This document shows positions 20,202-30,413 of a stretch of DNA of 64,000 nucleotides, in pieces. Source of the DNA: Marinobacter sp. es.048 (GTDB lineage: Bacteria; Pseudomonadota; Gammaproteobacteria; Pseudomonadales; Oleiphilaceae); the NCBI RefSeq assembly GCF_900188435.1, contig NZ_FYFA01000002.1, positions 620,001 to 684,000 of the forward strand, given 5' to 3'. The notes beneath the pieces were generated by a model. That model did no database searches. It was given only the letters and a program-made list of their open reading frames with translations, and was not told the origin of the DNA. Within the stretch, counting starts at the first letter, position 1. Every line of letters starts with the position of its first letter. A program made the translations under genes and the position numbers.

Positions 20202-21695
20202 ATGAATTTCAGCCTGAGCAGTAAAGCCATCGCCAGCACCAAAGCAGACTGTCTCGTAGTTGGCTTGCCTGAGAAAGGTACCTGGCCAGATTCTACAAAT
20301 CAGGCCGATGAGGCTTTGGGCGGGCTGATCAAGACACTCCAGAAAGCCGGCGACGTGTCCGGCAAAAATGCCACGACTTTGACCATTCCCCTGACCGATC
20401 AGCCGTGGAGCCGCCTGCTCGTGGTTGGCACGGGCAAGGATGCCGATCGCAGCCCTGCCAACTACCGTAAGGCGCTGATCGCGATGATGACCGCGCTCAA
20501 GGATGGCCCATCAAAAAGTGTTGCCATCGCCCTGGCGGACACGGCGATAATCGGCGAAGAGGCCGTGAGTTCCGAAGCCGCTCGGCTGAGCCTGATCGGT
20601 CGCACCCTGGAAGACCAGCTTTACACCTTCAGTGACTTCAAGAGCGAAAAGCCTGCTGACCGCAAGCTCAACAAAGTCGCTGTGCTCGCCTCCAGCGCAG
20701 GCAAAGCGCTCAAGGATGCCTTCAACCTCGGTCTGGCCACAGGTCGCGGCATGAACCTCACCCGGGATCTGGGCAACACCCCGCCCAACATCTGTCACCC
20801 GGAATGGTTGGCTCAGCAAGCCAAGAAACTGGCCAAGGATTACGACTGCATCAAGACCGAAGTGCTTGACGAAAAACAGATGGAAAAGATGGGCATGAAC
20901 ACCATCCTGGCTGTGGGCAAAGGCAGCACCCAACCCCCGCGCCTGATCGTTATGGAATACCGTGGCGGCAAGGCCAAGGACAAGCCCCATGTCCTTGTCG
21001 GTAAAGGCATTACCTTCGACACCGGCGGTATCAGCCTCAAGCCTGGCGAGGGCATGGACGAAATGAAGTACGACATGGGCGGCTCCGCCAGTGTCTTTGG
21101 CGCCATGAAAGTTCTGGCTGAAACCCAGCCCAAGATCAACGTGGTGGCCGTGATCGCCGCAGCGGAAAACATGCCCGACGGCAGCGCTTCCCGCCCGGGT
21201 GATATTGTGACCACTCTCTCGGGCATGACCGTTGAAATCCTCAACACCGACGCCGAGGGCCGTCTGGTGCTGTGCGACGCTCTCACCTATGTGAAGAAGT
21301 TCGACCCGGCCGCCGTCATCGATCTGGCAACCCTGACCGGTGCCTGCATCATCGCCTTGGGCAACCAGGCCACCGGTCTGCTCGCCAACAACGACGAACT
21401 GGCCAACGAACTCCTCGCCGCAGGCGAGCGTGCCGGTGACCGGGCCTGGCGCCTGCCGCTCTGGGACGAATACCAGAGCCAGCTCGACAGCAACTTTGCC
21501 GACATGGCCAACATTGGTGGACGCCCTGCCGGCACTATCACAGCGGCCTGCTTCCTGTCCCGGTTCGCCAAGGACTATCGCTGGGCGCACCTGGACATTG
21601 CCGGTACCGCCTGGCATTCAGGCAAGGCCAAAGGCTCTTCCGGCCGCCCGGTTCCCCTGCTGGTCGACTACCTGATGTCCCATGCCGGAAAATAA
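20202..21695 (+). CDS. pepA: Leucyl aminopeptidase PepA
   Basis: Hexameric two-metal M17 aminopeptidase that removes N-terminal Leu and other residues; in E. coli it also acts as a DNA-binding architectural protein. The 497 residues include the metal/catalytic blocks VGKGITFDTGGISLKPG, MDEMKYDMGGSASV and the M17 signature NTDAEGRLVL. An ACAGGAG ribosome site precedes ATG 20202. It starts the pepA-holC-valS unit and overlaps holC by 14 bp. Confidence 0.97.
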   Translation: MNFSLSSKAIASTKADCLVVGLPEKGTWPDSTNQADEALGGLIKTLQKAGDVSGKNATTLTIPLTDQPWSRLLVVGTGKDADRSPANYRKALIAMMTALKDGPSKSVAIALADTAIIGEEAVSSEAARLSLIGRTLEDQLYTFSDFKSEKPADRKLNKVAVLASSAGKALKDAFNLGLATGRGMNLTRDLGNTPPNICHPEWLAQQAKKLAKDYDCIKTEVLDEKQMEKMGMNTILAVGKGSTQPPRLIVMEYRGGKAKDKPHVLVGKGITFDTGGISLKPGEGMDEMKYDMGGSASVFGAMKVLAETQPKINVVAVIAAAENMPDGSASRPGDIVTTLSGMTVEILNTDAEGRLVLCDALTYVKKFDPAAVIDLATLTGACIIALGNQATGLLANNDELANELLAAGERAGDRAWRLPLWDEYQSQLDSNFADMANIGGRPAGTITAACFLSRFAKDYRWAHLDIAGTAWHSGKAKGSSGRPVPLLVDYLMSHAGK

Positions 21696-22197
21696 CCCGG
21701 CCCCTTCTCCGGAACCCGGCAGCCCTGCTGCCGGCCCTTCCGGGCAGGAGGACCGGAATCAACGCTACTGGTTCCATATCCTCGCCCAGAACACCCCGGC
21801 CGCCCGCAACCTCCACGCCGCCAAACTCGTGGACAAAGCCTGGCAGCAGGGCGACCGCGTGTGCATCGTTTGCGATAACATGCAACATGCAGAAGAACTG
21901 GACGACCTGCTCTGGAACTTCAGCCCGGACTCATTCATCCCCCACAGCGTTGTTCCCGACTCTGCAACTACCTGCTCCGATCCCGTCGGCATCCTGCTCT
22001 GCCCGCCTGCCCCCGGGGATTGGGATACGGTCATCATTCTCTCGGCAACCTTGCCGGCCGATGCAGACCGGTTCAAGCGACTGGCCCTGGTTGCCCATAA
22101 CGACCCGAATGTTCTCAATCAGGCGCGGTCGCACTTCAAGCAGTTGAGGGCTCTCGGGATTGAACCCAGGGTTCATGATCAGCGGAAGCGGGGATAG
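21682..22197 (+). CDS. holC: DNA polymerase III chi subunit HolC
   Basis: The chi subunit links the clamp loader (through psi) to single-strand binding protein. The 171-residue product has a 28-residue Pro/Gly-rich N-terminal extension before the family domain, which starts near RYWFHILAQNTP. Conserved text includes KLVDKAWQQGDRVCIVCDN, LDDLLWNF and FIPHSV. The overlap with pepA (shared ATGCCGGAAAATAA) and position before valS are the standard gammaproteobacterial arrangement. A later start is possible, but no other ATG precedes the domain. Confidence 0.9.
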   Translation: MPENNPAPSPEPGSPAAGPSGQEDRNQRYWFHILAQNTPAARNLHAAKLVDKAWQQGDRVCIVCDNMQHAEELDDLLWNFSPDSFIPHSVVPDSATTCSDPVGILLCPPAPGDWDTVIILSATLPADADRFKRLALVAHNDPNVLNQARSHFKQLRALGIEPRVHDQRKRG

Positions 22198-22201
22198 ATT
22201 T

Positions 22202-22230
22202 TGTCGGGTTACGCTGCGCTAACCCGACCT
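22202..22230. repeat. REP-like palindrome between holC and valS
   Basis: GTCGGGTTA (22203-22211) and TAACCCGAC (22220-22228) form a perfect 9-bp inverted repeat around CGCTGCGC, followed by CTACGG. From memory this sequence is a common dispersed extragenic palindrome in gammaproteobacterial genomes. Only one copy is in the window. Confidence 0.65.
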
Positions 22231-22328
22231 ACGGTTTAACTCGGATTTCGCCGTTGGGCAGGCGACCATGTATAATCGGGCGTCTCAATTTTCCCTTGTG
22301 AATCAACCAACGGTCACTGCAGAACCCC

Positions 22329-25181
22329 ATGGAAAAAACCTACCAGCCAGAAAACATCGAGCGCCAGTGGTACGAAAACTGGGAATCCAAAGGGTACTTC
22401 CGCCCCAGTGGTGAAGGCCAGTCATACAGCATCGCCATCCCGCCGCCCAACGTTACCGGCAGCCTGCATATGGGCCATGCTTTCCAGCACACCATCATGG
22501 ACACCCTCACCCGTTTCAAGCGCATGCAAGGCCGCAACGCACTGTGGACAGTTGGCACCGACCACGCCGGAATCGCCACCCAGATGGTGGTTGAGCGCAA
22601 ACTGGCTGCGGAAGAAGACAAAACCCGCCACGTCCTGGGCCGGGAAGAGTTCATCAAGCGCATCTGGGACTGGAAAGAGCATTCCGGCGGCACCATCACC
22701 CGCCAGATCCGGCGCCTTGGCAACTCCGTGGACTGGGACAACGAGCGCTTCACCATGGACGACGGCTTCTACAAGGCCGTTCAGGAAGTGTTTATCCGCC
22801 TGTACGACGAAGGCCTGGTGTACCGGGGCAAGCGCCTGGTCAACTGGGACCCGAAACTGCATACCGCCATCTCCGATCTGGAAGTGGAAAACAAGGAAGA
22901 AAAAGGCTTTTTCTGGCACCTGCGTTACCCGCTGGCCGACGGCGCACAGACCCAGGATGGCAAGGGCTACCTGGTGGTTGCCACTACCCGGCCGGAAACC
23001 ATGCTCGGTGACACGGCGGTGGCCGTGCATCCGGAAGACGAGCGCTATCAGCACCTGATTGGCAAGCATGTAATGCTGCCGCTGGTGAACCGCCGGATTC
23101 CCATTGTTGCCGACCATCACGCCGACCCTGAGAAAGGCTCCGGTTGCGTGAAGATCACCCCGGCGCACGATTTCAACGACTACGCCGTGGGCAAGCGCAA
23201 CAACCTTCCGATGATCAACGTCATGACCCAGGATGCCAACATTCGGAACGTGGCCGAGGTGTTCAACGCCGACGGCACCGAAAACACCGAACTCGACGGC
23301 ACCATGCCGAGCGCCTACGCCGGCCTGACCCGCGAAGCGGCCCGCAAGCAGATCGTTGCCGACATGGAAACCGAGGGCCTGGTCGAAAACATCGAGGACC
23401 ATGTACTCAGCGTTCCGCGAGGTGATCGCTCCGGCCTGATCATCGAGCCGATGCTGACCGATCAATGGTTCGCCGATGCCAAGACTCTGGCCAAGCCCGC
23501 CATCGAGGCTGTGGAAGACGGCCGCATCCAGTTTGTACCCAAACAGTACGAGAACATGTATTTCTCCTGGATGCGGGACATCCAGGACTGGTGTATTTCC
23601 CGCCAGCTGTGGTGGGGCCACCGCATTCCGGCCTGGTACGACGCCGATGGCAACATCTACGTCGGCCGCAGCGAAGATGAAGTGCGCCAGAAGCACAACC
23701 TGGACGCCAATGTCGCCCTCGAGCAGGATGAAGACGTTCTCGATACCTGGTTCAGCTCTGCCCTGTGGACATTCGGAACCCTGGGCTGGCCGGAGATTAC
23801 CGAACGCCTGAAGACCTTTCACCCGACCGATGTGCTGGTGACCGGCTTTGACATCATCTTCTTCTGGGTTGCCCGGATGATCATGATGACCATGCACTTC
23901 ATGAAGAACGAAGACGGCACACCCCAGGTGCCCTTCCATACGGTCTATGTCACCGGTCTGATCCGGGACGAGCACGGGGATAAAATGTCCAAGTCCAAGG
24001 GCAACGTGATTGACCCGCTGGATATGATTGACGGCATCAGTCTGGATGACCTGCTGGAGAAGCGTACCGGCAACCTGATGCAGCCCAAGCTGGCCGAAAA
24101 GATCGGCAAGCGCACCCAAAAAGAATTCCCGGAGGGTATCACCGCCCACGGCACCGACGCCCTGCGCTTTACCCTGGCGGCCATGGCCACCACGGGCCGA
24201 GACATCAACTGGGACATGAAGCGCCTGGAAGGCTACCGCAACTTCTGCAACAAGCTCTGGAACGCCGCCCGCTACGTTCTGATGAACACGGAGGGCGAGG
24301 ATTGCGGCGTGAACGACGAGCCGGTTGAACTGTCCCTGGCCGACCGCTGGATCATCAGCGAGCTGCAGAGCTGCGAGCAGGATGTGATCCGCCACCTGGA
24401 CCAGTACCGCTTCGACCTTGCTGCCTACGCGTTGTACGAATTCATCTGGAACGAGTACTGCGACTGGTATCTGGAATTGTCCAAACCGGTGCTCAATGAC
24501 GAAGGCGGCAGTGCCGAAGCCAAACGCGGCACCCGCCGCACCCTGGTGCGCGTACTGGAAGCCGTCCTGCGCCTGGCCCACCCGATGATGCCGTTCATCA
24601 CCGAGGAAATCTGGCAGCGCATTGCGCCCCTGGCCGGCAAGACCGGCGACAGCATCATGCTGCAGGCCTTCCCACAGCCGGATGCCACCAAGCAGGATGC
24701 CGCGGTTACCGCCGATATTGAATGGCTGAAAGGCGTTATCGTGGCCGTGCGTAACATCCGGGGTGAGATGAATATCTCCCCGGCGAAAAAGATTCCGGTA
24801 CTGCTGCGTGGCAAAGACGCCGAAGACCAGCGACGGATGAACGACAACCGCCAGTTCCTGAGTTCCCTTGCCAAGCTGGAGAGCCTTGACTGGTTCGAGA
24901 GTGACAAGGCCCCTATGTCCGCCACCCAGCTGGTGGGAGAAATGGAAGTTCTGGTCCCCATGGCTGGCCTGATCGATAAGGACGCAGAACTCAAGCGTCT
25001 GGACAAGGAGCTGGAGCGCCTGCAGAAAGAGATCGGCCGCCTGGAGGGCAAACTGGGTAACGAGAAGTTCACCGCCAAAGCCCCGGCCGAAGTGGTTGAG
25101 AAGGAGCAGGAAAAACTCCGGGACGCCCAGAGCAGCCAGGCTCGCCTGAGCCAGCAAAGGGCCGACATCGAGGCTATGTAA
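22329..25181 (+). CDS. valS: Valyl-tRNA synthetase
   Basis: Class I synthetase of 950 residues. The HIGH-type motif is [12 protein letters not shown] (near 42), KMSKS is [14 protein letters not shown] (about residue 553), and the editing domain contains [15 protein letters not shown]. The anticodon-binding region follows, and the last 70 residues form the coiled-coil arm ([20 protein letters not shown]). Length and order are normal. A very long antisense open frame over this gene is a composition artefact. Confidence 0.98.
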   Translation: MEKTYQPENIERQWYENWESKGYFRPSGEGQSYSIAIPPPNVTGSLHMGHAFQHTIMDTLTRFKRMQGRNALWTVGTDHAGIATQMVVERKLAAEEDKTRHVLGREEFIKRIWDWKEHSGGTITRQIRRLGNSVDWDNERFTMDDGFYKAVQEVFIRLYDEGLVYRGKRLVNWDPKLHTAISDLEVENKEEKGFFWHLRYPLADGAQTQDGKGYLVVATTRPETMLGDTAVAVHPEDERYQHLIGKHVMLPLVNRRIPIVADHHADPEKGSGCVKITPAHDFNDYAVGKRNNLPMINVMTQDANIRNVAEVFNADGTENTELDGTMPSAYAGLTREAARKQIVADMETEGLVENIEDHVLSVPRGDRSGLIIEPMLTDQWFADAKTLAKPAIEAVEDGRIQFVPKQYENMYFSWMRDIQDWCISRQLWWGHRIPAWYDADGNIYVGRSEDEVRQKHNLDANVALEQDEDVLDTWFSSALWTFGTLGWPEITERLKTFHPTDVLVTGFDIIFFWVARMIMMTMHFMKNEDGTPQVPFHTVYVTGLIRDEHGDKMSKSKGNVIDPLDMIDGISLDDLLEKRTGNLMQPKLAEKIGKRTQKEFPEGITAHGTDALRFTLAAMATTGRDINWDMKRLEGYRNFCNKLWNAARYVLMNTEGEDCGVNDEPVELSLADRWIISELQSCEQDVIRHLDQYRFDLAAYALYEFIWNEYCDWYLELSKPVLNDEGGSAEAKRGTRRTLVRVLEAVLRLAHPMMPFITEEIWQRIAPLAGKTGDSIMLQAFPQPDATKQDAAVTADIEWLKGVIVAVRNIRGEMNISPAKKIPVLLRGKDAEDQRRMNDNRQFLSSLAKLESLDWFESDKAPMSATQLVGEMEVLVPMAGLIDKDAELKRLDKELERLQKEIGRLEGKLGNEKFTAKAPAEVVEKEQEKLRDAQSSQARLSQQRADIEAM

Positions 25182-25186
25182 CCGGC

Positions 25187-26080
25187 ATGATCGGTATTCT
25201 CGGTGCAGGCTCTCTGGGCGGGCTTTGGGGCGCAATGCTACCCGCGGGTCGCGCTGCGTTCATTGCCAGGCCTGGCGAGCCGACCGACACCGATCTCAGT
25301 TACCGTTTCCGGCCCTTTGAAGGGCCGGAATCAGCCGTACGGATTCCGCTTCTAAGAGCCAGTGACAGGCCAGAGCTGATTCTGGTCACAACCAAGGCCG
25401 GTGACACCCTGGATGCCCTGGCAGGCGTGATCGACCAATTCCGAGTTGATATCCCCATCGTGCTTTTCCAGAACGGCCTGGGCAGCCAACAAGCCGTCGC
25501 CGCGCGATGGCCGGAGCGCCCGATCCTGGCCGCCAGCACCACCGAAGGCGCCAACCGGCCGGAACCAGGGCTTCTCGTGCATGCTGGTACCGGTGATACC
25601 TGGGTGGGTCCGCTGACGGAGCCAGCCAAAATCTCTGTGGACAGCGCAGTCGCCAGGCTGGAAGACTCCGGCCTGACCATTCATCCGGAACCGGCCATCC
25701 TCCAGCGACTCTGGCAGAAACTGGTTATCAATGCCGGTATCAATCCCTACACCGCTATCCTGGACTGCCCCAATGGAGAAATCCTCTCTGCGCCGCTGTA
25801 CCAGAGCACCATCGACGAGCTGTGCCAGGAGCTGTCAGAGCTGATGAACGCCGCCGTCCAGATCAGGCAAACACCGGACTCCCTGCGACAACGCATCGAG
25901 CAGGTAGCAAAAAACACCGCCGGCAACACCTCATCCATGCGTGCCGATGTTCTCCGGAAACGCCAAACCGAGATAGACTTTATCAACGGATACCTGGCGA
26001 AGCTCGGAAAAGAGCTCGGTATCGGAACACCGGTGAACCAAATGCTGACCGAACAGGTACAACAACTGTCGTCACATTAA
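25187..26080 (+). CDS. Putative 2-dehydropantoate 2-reductase (PanE/ApbA-like)
   Basis: NADPH-dependent oxidoreductase family that reduces ketopantoate in pantothenate synthesis. The 297 residues start with the nucleotide-binding MIGILGAGSLGGLWGAML. They contain VTTKAGDT, FQNGLGSQ and the catalytic-type lysine in RLWQKLVINAGINP, then TSSMRADVLRKRQTEIDFINGY, all family hallmarks. It starts five bases after the valS stop, so it is translationally linked. Paralogues of PanE are common and some use other substrates, so I give no symbol. Confidence 0.85.
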   Translation: MIGILGAGSLGGLWGAMLPAGRAAFIARPGEPTDTDLSYRFRPFEGPESAVRIPLLRASDRPELILVTTKAGDTLDALAGVIDQFRVDIPIVLFQNGLGSQQAVAARWPERPILAASTTEGANRPEPGLLVHAGTGDTWVGPLTEPAKISVDSAVARLEDSGLTIHPEPAILQRLWQKLVINAGINPYTAILDCPNGEILSAPLYQSTIDELCQELSELMNAAVQIRQTPDSLRQRIEQVAKNTAGNTSSMRADVLRKRQTEIDFINGYLAKLGKELGIGTPVNQMLTEQVQQLSSH

Positions 26081-26093
26081 CAGGAGCAGACTG

Positions 26094-26651
26094 ATGGGCA
26101 ACCGCCTTTCCAAGATTTACACCCGCACCGGAGATGATGGCTCCACGGGTCTGGCCGATGGCAATCGGATTGCCAAGAATGCACAGCGGGTTGAAGCCAT
26201 GGGCACCGCCGATGAGCTGAACTGCCATATCGGGCTGTTGATCGAGACCCTGGACAGCGACGACGAGCTTATCGAAAGCCTGCGCCGTATCCAGCACCAC
26301 CTTTTTGACCTGGGGGGCGAGTTCGCTATCCCCGGCAGTCGCGTGATCGGTGACGATCACATCGAATGGCTGGAAAATACCCTGGACCGGCATAACGAAG
26401 GCCTGCCACCGCTGAAGAACTTCATCCTGCCTGGCGGCACACCTGCGGCGGCGCAGTGCCATCTTGCCCGGGCCGTATCCCGTCGTACGGAACGAGTGGT
26501 TGTTGCCCTCGGCCATGAAGATTCCATCAATACCGCCTCCCGGCATTATTTGAATCGTCTTTCAGACCTGTTGTTTGTTATCGCCCGGGTGCTGGCTCGT
26601 CGCGATGGTGGCGAAGAAATTCTCTGGGAACAAAAAAAATCCGGCCTCTGA
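26094..26651 (+). CDS. Cob(I)yrinic acid a,c-diamide adenosyltransferase, PduO type
   Basis: Transfers the adenosyl group from ATP to reduced corrinoid to make adenosylcobalamin. The 185 residues show the PduO ATP-binding start KIYTRTGDDGSTGLADG, the FILPGGTPAAAQCHLARAVSRRTERVV helix with its conserved Arg residues, and LNRLSDLLFVIAR. AGGAG precedes the ATG, 13 bp after the PanE-like gene. Its stop codon lies inside the following terminator hairpin. No cobalamin synthesis genes are near, which suggests salvage. Confidence 0.92.
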   Translation: MGNRLSKIYTRTGDDGSTGLADGNRIAKNAQRVEAMGTADELNCHIGLLIETLDSDDELIESLRRIQHHLFDLGGEFAIPGSRVIGDDHIEWLENTLDRHNEGLPPLKNFILPGGTPAAAQCHLARAVSRRTERVVVALGHEDSINTASRHYLNRLSDLLFVIARVLARRDGGEEILWEQKKSGL

Positions 26652-26663
26652 GGGCCGGATTTT
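26636..26663. terminator. Bidirectional terminator overlapping the adenosyltransferase stop
   Basis: Hairpin AAAATCCGGCC/GGCCGGATTTT with a 6-nt loop that contains the TGA stop of the adenosyltransferase gene. It sits between the convergent adenosyltransferase (+) and chemoreceptor (-) genes and has A and T tracts on both sides. Confidence 0.85.
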
Positions 26664-26678
26664 CTTCACTGTTACCAG

Positions 26679-28709
26679 TCAGACCTTGAAGGCCTCCACC
26701 AGGCGCTGAAGCGAAGCCGTCAGCTGCGACATTTCCCGTGAGGAACCGAGCGTCTCCTCCGCGTTGGCGGCAGTCTTCTGACCCAGTTCGCCAATCTGCT
26801 CAACGTTCGAATTCACGTTCTTGGCAACGGCAGACTGCTCTTCAGCCGCCTGCGCAATCTGGTGACTCATATCCACGATCACCGAGATGCCTTTGGCGAT
26901 TCTGTCCAGAGCCTCCGTTACCTCACCAGACTTCTGCACCGTTGCCTCGGTAACGTCCCGGCTATTGGTCATGGCCGACACGGCGTCTTTGACGCCGCTC
27001 TGGAGCCGGGAAATCATGCCTTCGATCTCTTCAGTCGATTTGTGCGTGCGCTGTGACAGCGAGCGGACCTCATCGGCAACTACCGCAAATCCACGCCCCT
27101 GCTCGCCGGCTCTGGCCGCTTCGATAGCAGCGTTCAGGGCCAGAAGGTTGGTTTGCTCGGCGATGGCCTTGATCTCGACCAGCACCTGACTGATGTTGTC
27201 ACTGTCCTTACTGACCCGGTTGATCACTTCCACCGCAACTGAGATTTCGCCCGCCAGTTTATTGATGGTTTCAACCGTGTCAGCTACTACGCCCCGGCCG
27301 GTTTCAGTATCCTGCTCGGCACTGCTCGCGCTGTCTGCAACCCGGTGCGCACTGTCGGTGACTTCGTGAACCGCCTCAACCATCTGGTTCATGGCTTCAT
27401 TGATCTGGCCGCTTTCTTCCATCTGGCGGGCCACGGCCTCGCTGTTGGCCGCCGCGGTATCGTTGACCCGGGTTGCCTGCTGGTCGACGTCCGCCGTGGT
27501 CCGGCTGACAGAACGGATCAGCTCGGCAATCCGGTCAGTCATATTATTGAATTCCGTGGTCAACTCGCCCAGCTCGTCGCGATTGCGCAAACTGATGTGA
27601 GTGGTCATATCGCCGGCGGCAACGTTCCTCGCGGCCTCGCTGAAGCGGTTGATGGCGGTGCGCACGGACATGAAGAAGCCGATATAAAGATACACAACCA
27701 CCAGGAGCACGGCGACCAGGGCAATAACGATCAGGCGACGCTGGTTAATCTCACTCTCGAGCCGTGCTCGCAGGTTCGATTCGACCACACTGAACGCAGC
27801 CGTCTTGACCTCGTCGTAATGAGCCAGCTGCCCGGACATCAGATCGTCGTATTCGGTCCAGGGCATTTCCAGACGCATGGGCGTTATCACGTTCAAGTCC
27901 AGCTGATCCCGGACCACCATCAAGCTCTCGTCAACCCGTTGAATGGCATTGCCTGCCTGCTCGGCCAGGGCAGGCGATGCTTCAGAAGCAAGAGCCAAAG
28001 CCGGTGAAAGCAAGGAGCTGCGATTGGTCAGCTGGTCATAGATTTCATTCAGGGTTTCGCTCAGGGCATAGCCTACCTGCCCCTCAACCAGGGCAAAGAT
28101 ACCGTAGGATTTCGCCCGACCGATCACGGTGCGCGCAGCCGGAAGTGAGTCGCGAACCAGGCCCAGAATCAACTGGTTTTCCCTGGACGCCCCCTGCCCC
28201 AAACCCGAAATTTCAATGGTAGCCGAAAGCAACGCCTGTGCCTTCTGGACGAACTCCTGATAATACTTGAACTGCGGATCGAAGCTGCCCTGATAGTTAT
28301 CATCAGCCCGCAGTGCCTCCCACTCCTGGCGAAGGCCCTCGACCTGATCAGCCCAGGAGCCGGTAATATCAAATGAGCGCTCTTCTGCGGTCAGAGCAGA
28401 CAGCAGGCTATCAATCTCACTGGCTGCTTCCTCGGAAACTGCGGTAATGGCACTCTCATCCTTGATGATCGCCGGTGAGCGATAGTCTCGGTAATTCATC
28501 GCAGCATCCACCAGCCGGTCCACCTGCTGGAGCTGCTCCAGCCCCTCGACACCCCGAGTCATGGTCTGAACCGAGCAATTCAGCTCGGAAATGGCAAGCC
28601 AGGACAGTCCACCGATCGGTAACAGGAACAGAATGCTGATGAGACTGAACTTGTAGACCATCGGCAACCGGTTCATCAGGGCAATGGCAGGATTAATGAG
28701 TTGCTTCAC
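26679..28709 (-). CDS. Methyl-accepting chemotaxis protein, second copy
   Basis: Chemoreceptor of about 676 residues from a GTG start at 28709, chosen because GAGG lies five bases upstream; a TTG at 28736 is in frame but lacks a site. TM1 is near residue 20-42 ([18 protein letters not shown]), then a long helical periplasmic domain to about 320, TM2 ([18 protein letters not shown]), HAMP, and the signalling hairpin [20 protein letters not shown] near residue 516. The sensor domain is unlike that of the receptor at 5 kb and I cannot name its ligand. It is followed by an intrinsic terminator. Confidence 0.92.
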   Translation of the reverse strand: MKQLINPAIALMNRLPMVYKFSLISILFLLPIGGLSWLAISELNCSVQTMTRGVEGLEQLQQVDRLVDAAMNYRDYRSPAIIKDESAITAVSEEAASEIDSLLSALTAEERSFDITGSWADQVEGLRQEWEALRADDNYQGSFDPQFKYYQEFVQKAQALLSATIEISGLGQGASRENQLILGLVRDSLPAARTVIGRAKSYGIFALVEGQVGYALSETLNEIYDQLTNRSSLLSPALALASEASPALAEQAGNAIQRVDESLMVVRDQLDLNVITPMRLEMPWTEYDDLMSGQLAHYDEVKTAAFSVVESNLRARLESEINQRRLIVIALVAVLLVVVYLYIGFFMSVRTAINRFSEAARNVAAGDMTTHISLRNRDELGELTTEFNNMTDRIAELIRSVSRTTADVDQQATRVNDTAAANSEAVARQMEESGQINEAMNQMVEAVHEVTDSAHRVADSASSAEQDTETGRGVVADTVETINKLAGEISVAVEVINRVSKDSDNISQVLVEIKAIAEQTNLLALNAAIEAARAGEQGRGFAVVADEVRSLSQRTHKSTEEIEGMISRLQSGVKDAVSAMTNSRDVTEATVQKSGEVTEALDRIAKGISVIVDMSHQIAQAAEEQSAVAKNVNSNVEQIGELGQKTAANAEETLGSSREMSQLTASLQRLVEAFKV

Positions 28710-28760
28710 AGGGACCCTCGTGCTGGCAAATAACAACTGAACGTTAGTTCTTTTCTTATA

Positions 28761-28786
28761 TTGTCGCCTAAAGTCTTAAAACCTTA
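28761..28786 (-). promoter_or_regulatory. Possible FliA (sigma-28) promoter of the chemoreceptor
   Basis: On the minus strand TAAGGTTT, 10 bp, GGCGACAA resembles the flagellar consensus TAAAGTTT-N11-GCCGATAA (7/8 and 6/8 matches, spacing one short). It is 52 bp before the GTG start of the chemoreceptor, the expected place for flagellar-regulon control. Confidence 0.4.
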
Positions 28787-28829
28787 AGCATTATTTGTTG
28801 TTACACTGTAATGTTTTATAAAATTCCGG

Positions 28830-29717
28830 TCAGACAAACCCGGAAATAACCAGCAGAGCGAGCGTGCATATCCATACCAGCATGCTTCTGTTCAATAAAT
28901 CCCTTACTGCTCTCAGGCTACGTCCTCCAAACGCTGTCCACTCATCAGGATGAATCCGCGAAAAGCGCGCTGGATCCAGTGCATACCCGGTTAACGACCC
29001 GTTGGCCGAGATCATGAGCACCTCCCCGGCTTTTTTGGTAACGCCAGTCAGGGTATGCCGTGTTTCCCGGAGCCAGCCCGCAAGGTCTCCGGCTATCCCG
29101 AAGGTCAGAGAAAGAAGCCTGGCAGGAATCCAGCCAGCAAGTTCCGACATTCGCGAAAACCGCGGTCTGGCTGGCGCCTGAGGCCACTGATCGGCGAGCG
29201 CGACCAGACCACGCGCAAGGACCGCAAGGCCGATACCGCCAACCACGTACCAGAAAGCCACCAGGAAGAAGCGCTGAAACACCGAAACCATCAGTGCCTT
29301 CGACAGGGCAAGATGCATCGCCTCAGGAGATACCGCAGCACCCCTTTCATCGGCCGGTAGAAGGTCTTTCACATGATGCCAGGCCGACTGCATGTCTCCG
29401 CGCTGCCATGCCTCTGCATAGGCCCGGAGCACCTGTCGCCAGCCCGGCGTGCCCATGAGGCCAATCAGAACCAGGAACTCCAACGGGTAAGCGGCCATCC
29501 TCCAGCCGGAGGCCACCAGGAGATACTCCGCCAGACCGAGAAGAAACGCCGGTAGAAAAACCAGTGCCAGCCCGATAGCAATCCCCGACTCATGACCCGC
29601 CCTGGCCCGACTGCCATTGCGAAACCACCGACGCCAGGCCTCATCCCCGGACAGCAAATCCAGAGAATCCAGACGCCTGCGGACCATATAGGCCAGGAGA
29701 AATACAATAAATACCAT
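28830..29717 (-). CDS. ampE: AmpE-like inner-membrane protein
   Basis: A 295-residue membrane protein with about four hydrophobic helices, starting MVFIVFLLAYMVRRR. AmpE belongs to the CobD/AmpE group and is classically encoded directly after ampD; it has been proposed as a sensor or modulator of beta-lactamase induction, with its biochemical role unsettled. Its ATG follows the ampD stop with no gap (stop 29718-29720, start 29717), which implies coupled translation. The identification rests mainly on that context plus the EAWQRGDMQSAW and FQRFFLVAFWYVVGGIGLA segments. Confidence 0.8.
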   Translation of the reverse strand: MVFIVFLLAYMVRRRLDSLDLLSGDEAWRRWFRNGSRARAGHESGIAIGLALVFLPAFLLGLAEYLLVASGWRMAAYPLEFLVLIGLMGTPGWRQVLRAYAEAWQRGDMQSAWHHVKDLLPADERGAAVSPEAMHLALSKALMVSVFQRFFLVAFWYVVGGIGLAVLARGLVALADQWPQAPARPRFSRMSELAGWIPARLLSLTFGIAGDLAGWLRETRHTLTGVTKKAGEVLMISANGSLTGYALDPARFSRIHPDEWTAFGGRSLRAVRDLLNRSMLVWICTLALLVISGFV

Positions 29718-30344
29718 TCAGACTGTCCTCCCGGATCCACGCGCTGCTTGCAGAGCCGACCGGAAATATTGCCAGTCAAAGGCAGGGCCCGGATCGCTCT
29801 TCCTGCCGGGCGCAATGTGGCAGTGCCCGGTAATACGACCGGCCGTGATATCAGGCCAGGCCGCCATAATCAGGTCCGCCACTTCTGCCAACGTGCGATA
29901 TTGTTCGGCCGTGTAGGGGATGTCATCAGTCCCTTCCAGTTCGATCCCGATTGAAAAATCGTTGCACTCCTCCTGCCCTTCAAAACACGATCGGCCCGCA
30001 TGCCAGGCGCGATCAAGCAGGCTCACAAACTGGACCAGAGTTCCATCCCGACGAATCAACAGGTGGGCCGACACATGAACGCCTTCAATGGTCTCGAAAT
30101 AGGGGTGTGCCGAGTGGTCAAGCTGATTACAAAAGAAGTCTTCTATTTCCGGGCCGCCAAACTGGCCAGGAGGAAGGCTGATGTTGTGGACGACCAGCAG
30201 AGAGATCGCTGCCCCGTCCGGACGAGGCCCGAAGTTCGGCGAAGGGCACCAGCGGGCGAAGGGAATCCGTCCGGTATCGCAAAGCGATTTTGCATCGGTA
30301 CCGGAATCAGAAAGGCGTTCAGAAAAAACGTCTGTATCGGGCAA
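29718..30344 (-). CDS. ampD: 1,6-anhydro-N-acetylmuramyl-L-alanine amidase AmpD
   Basis: Cytosolic zinc amidase that cleaves anhydromuropeptides during cell-wall recycling, so it lowers the inducer of ampC-type beta-lactamases. The product has LLVVHNISLPPGQFGG, with the first zinc His, VSAHLLIRRDG, IGIELEGTDD with the catalytic Glu, and GHCHIAPGRKSDPGPAFDW with the remaining His and Asp ligands. The frame opens with TTG at 30344 (208 residues). No other start codon precedes the conserved RIPFARWCPSPN, so TTG is probable, though the ribosome site is weak. It is followed directly by ampE. Confidence 0.93.
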   Translation of the reverse strand: MPDTDVFSERLSDSGTDAKSLCDTGRIPFARWCPSPNFGPRPDGAAISLLVVHNISLPPGQFGGPEIEDFFCNQLDHSAHPYFETIEGVHVSAHLLIRRDGTLVQFVSLLDRAWHAGRSCFEGQEECNDFSIGIELEGTDDIPYTAEQYRTLAEVADLIMAAWPDITAGRITGHCHIAPGRKSDPGPAFDWQYFRSALQAARGSGRTV

Positions 30345-30413
30345 AGTAATTCCAAATGTTTCAGAGTATTACAGCCTCTGATTGAATCACAAAGTTGCCA
30401 CGGTTGCTACGAA

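Noticed and set aside
20511..21617. Long open frame antisense to pepA
   Set aside because: Shadow of pepA, with composition typical of the reverse frame.
22422..25235. Very long open frame (937 codons) antisense to valS
   Set aside because: It mirrors a bona fide synthetase gene in a GC-rich genome where antisense frames stay open by codon bias. Its translation has no recognisable domains and is rich in Gly/His/Val/Gln, typical of shadow frames.
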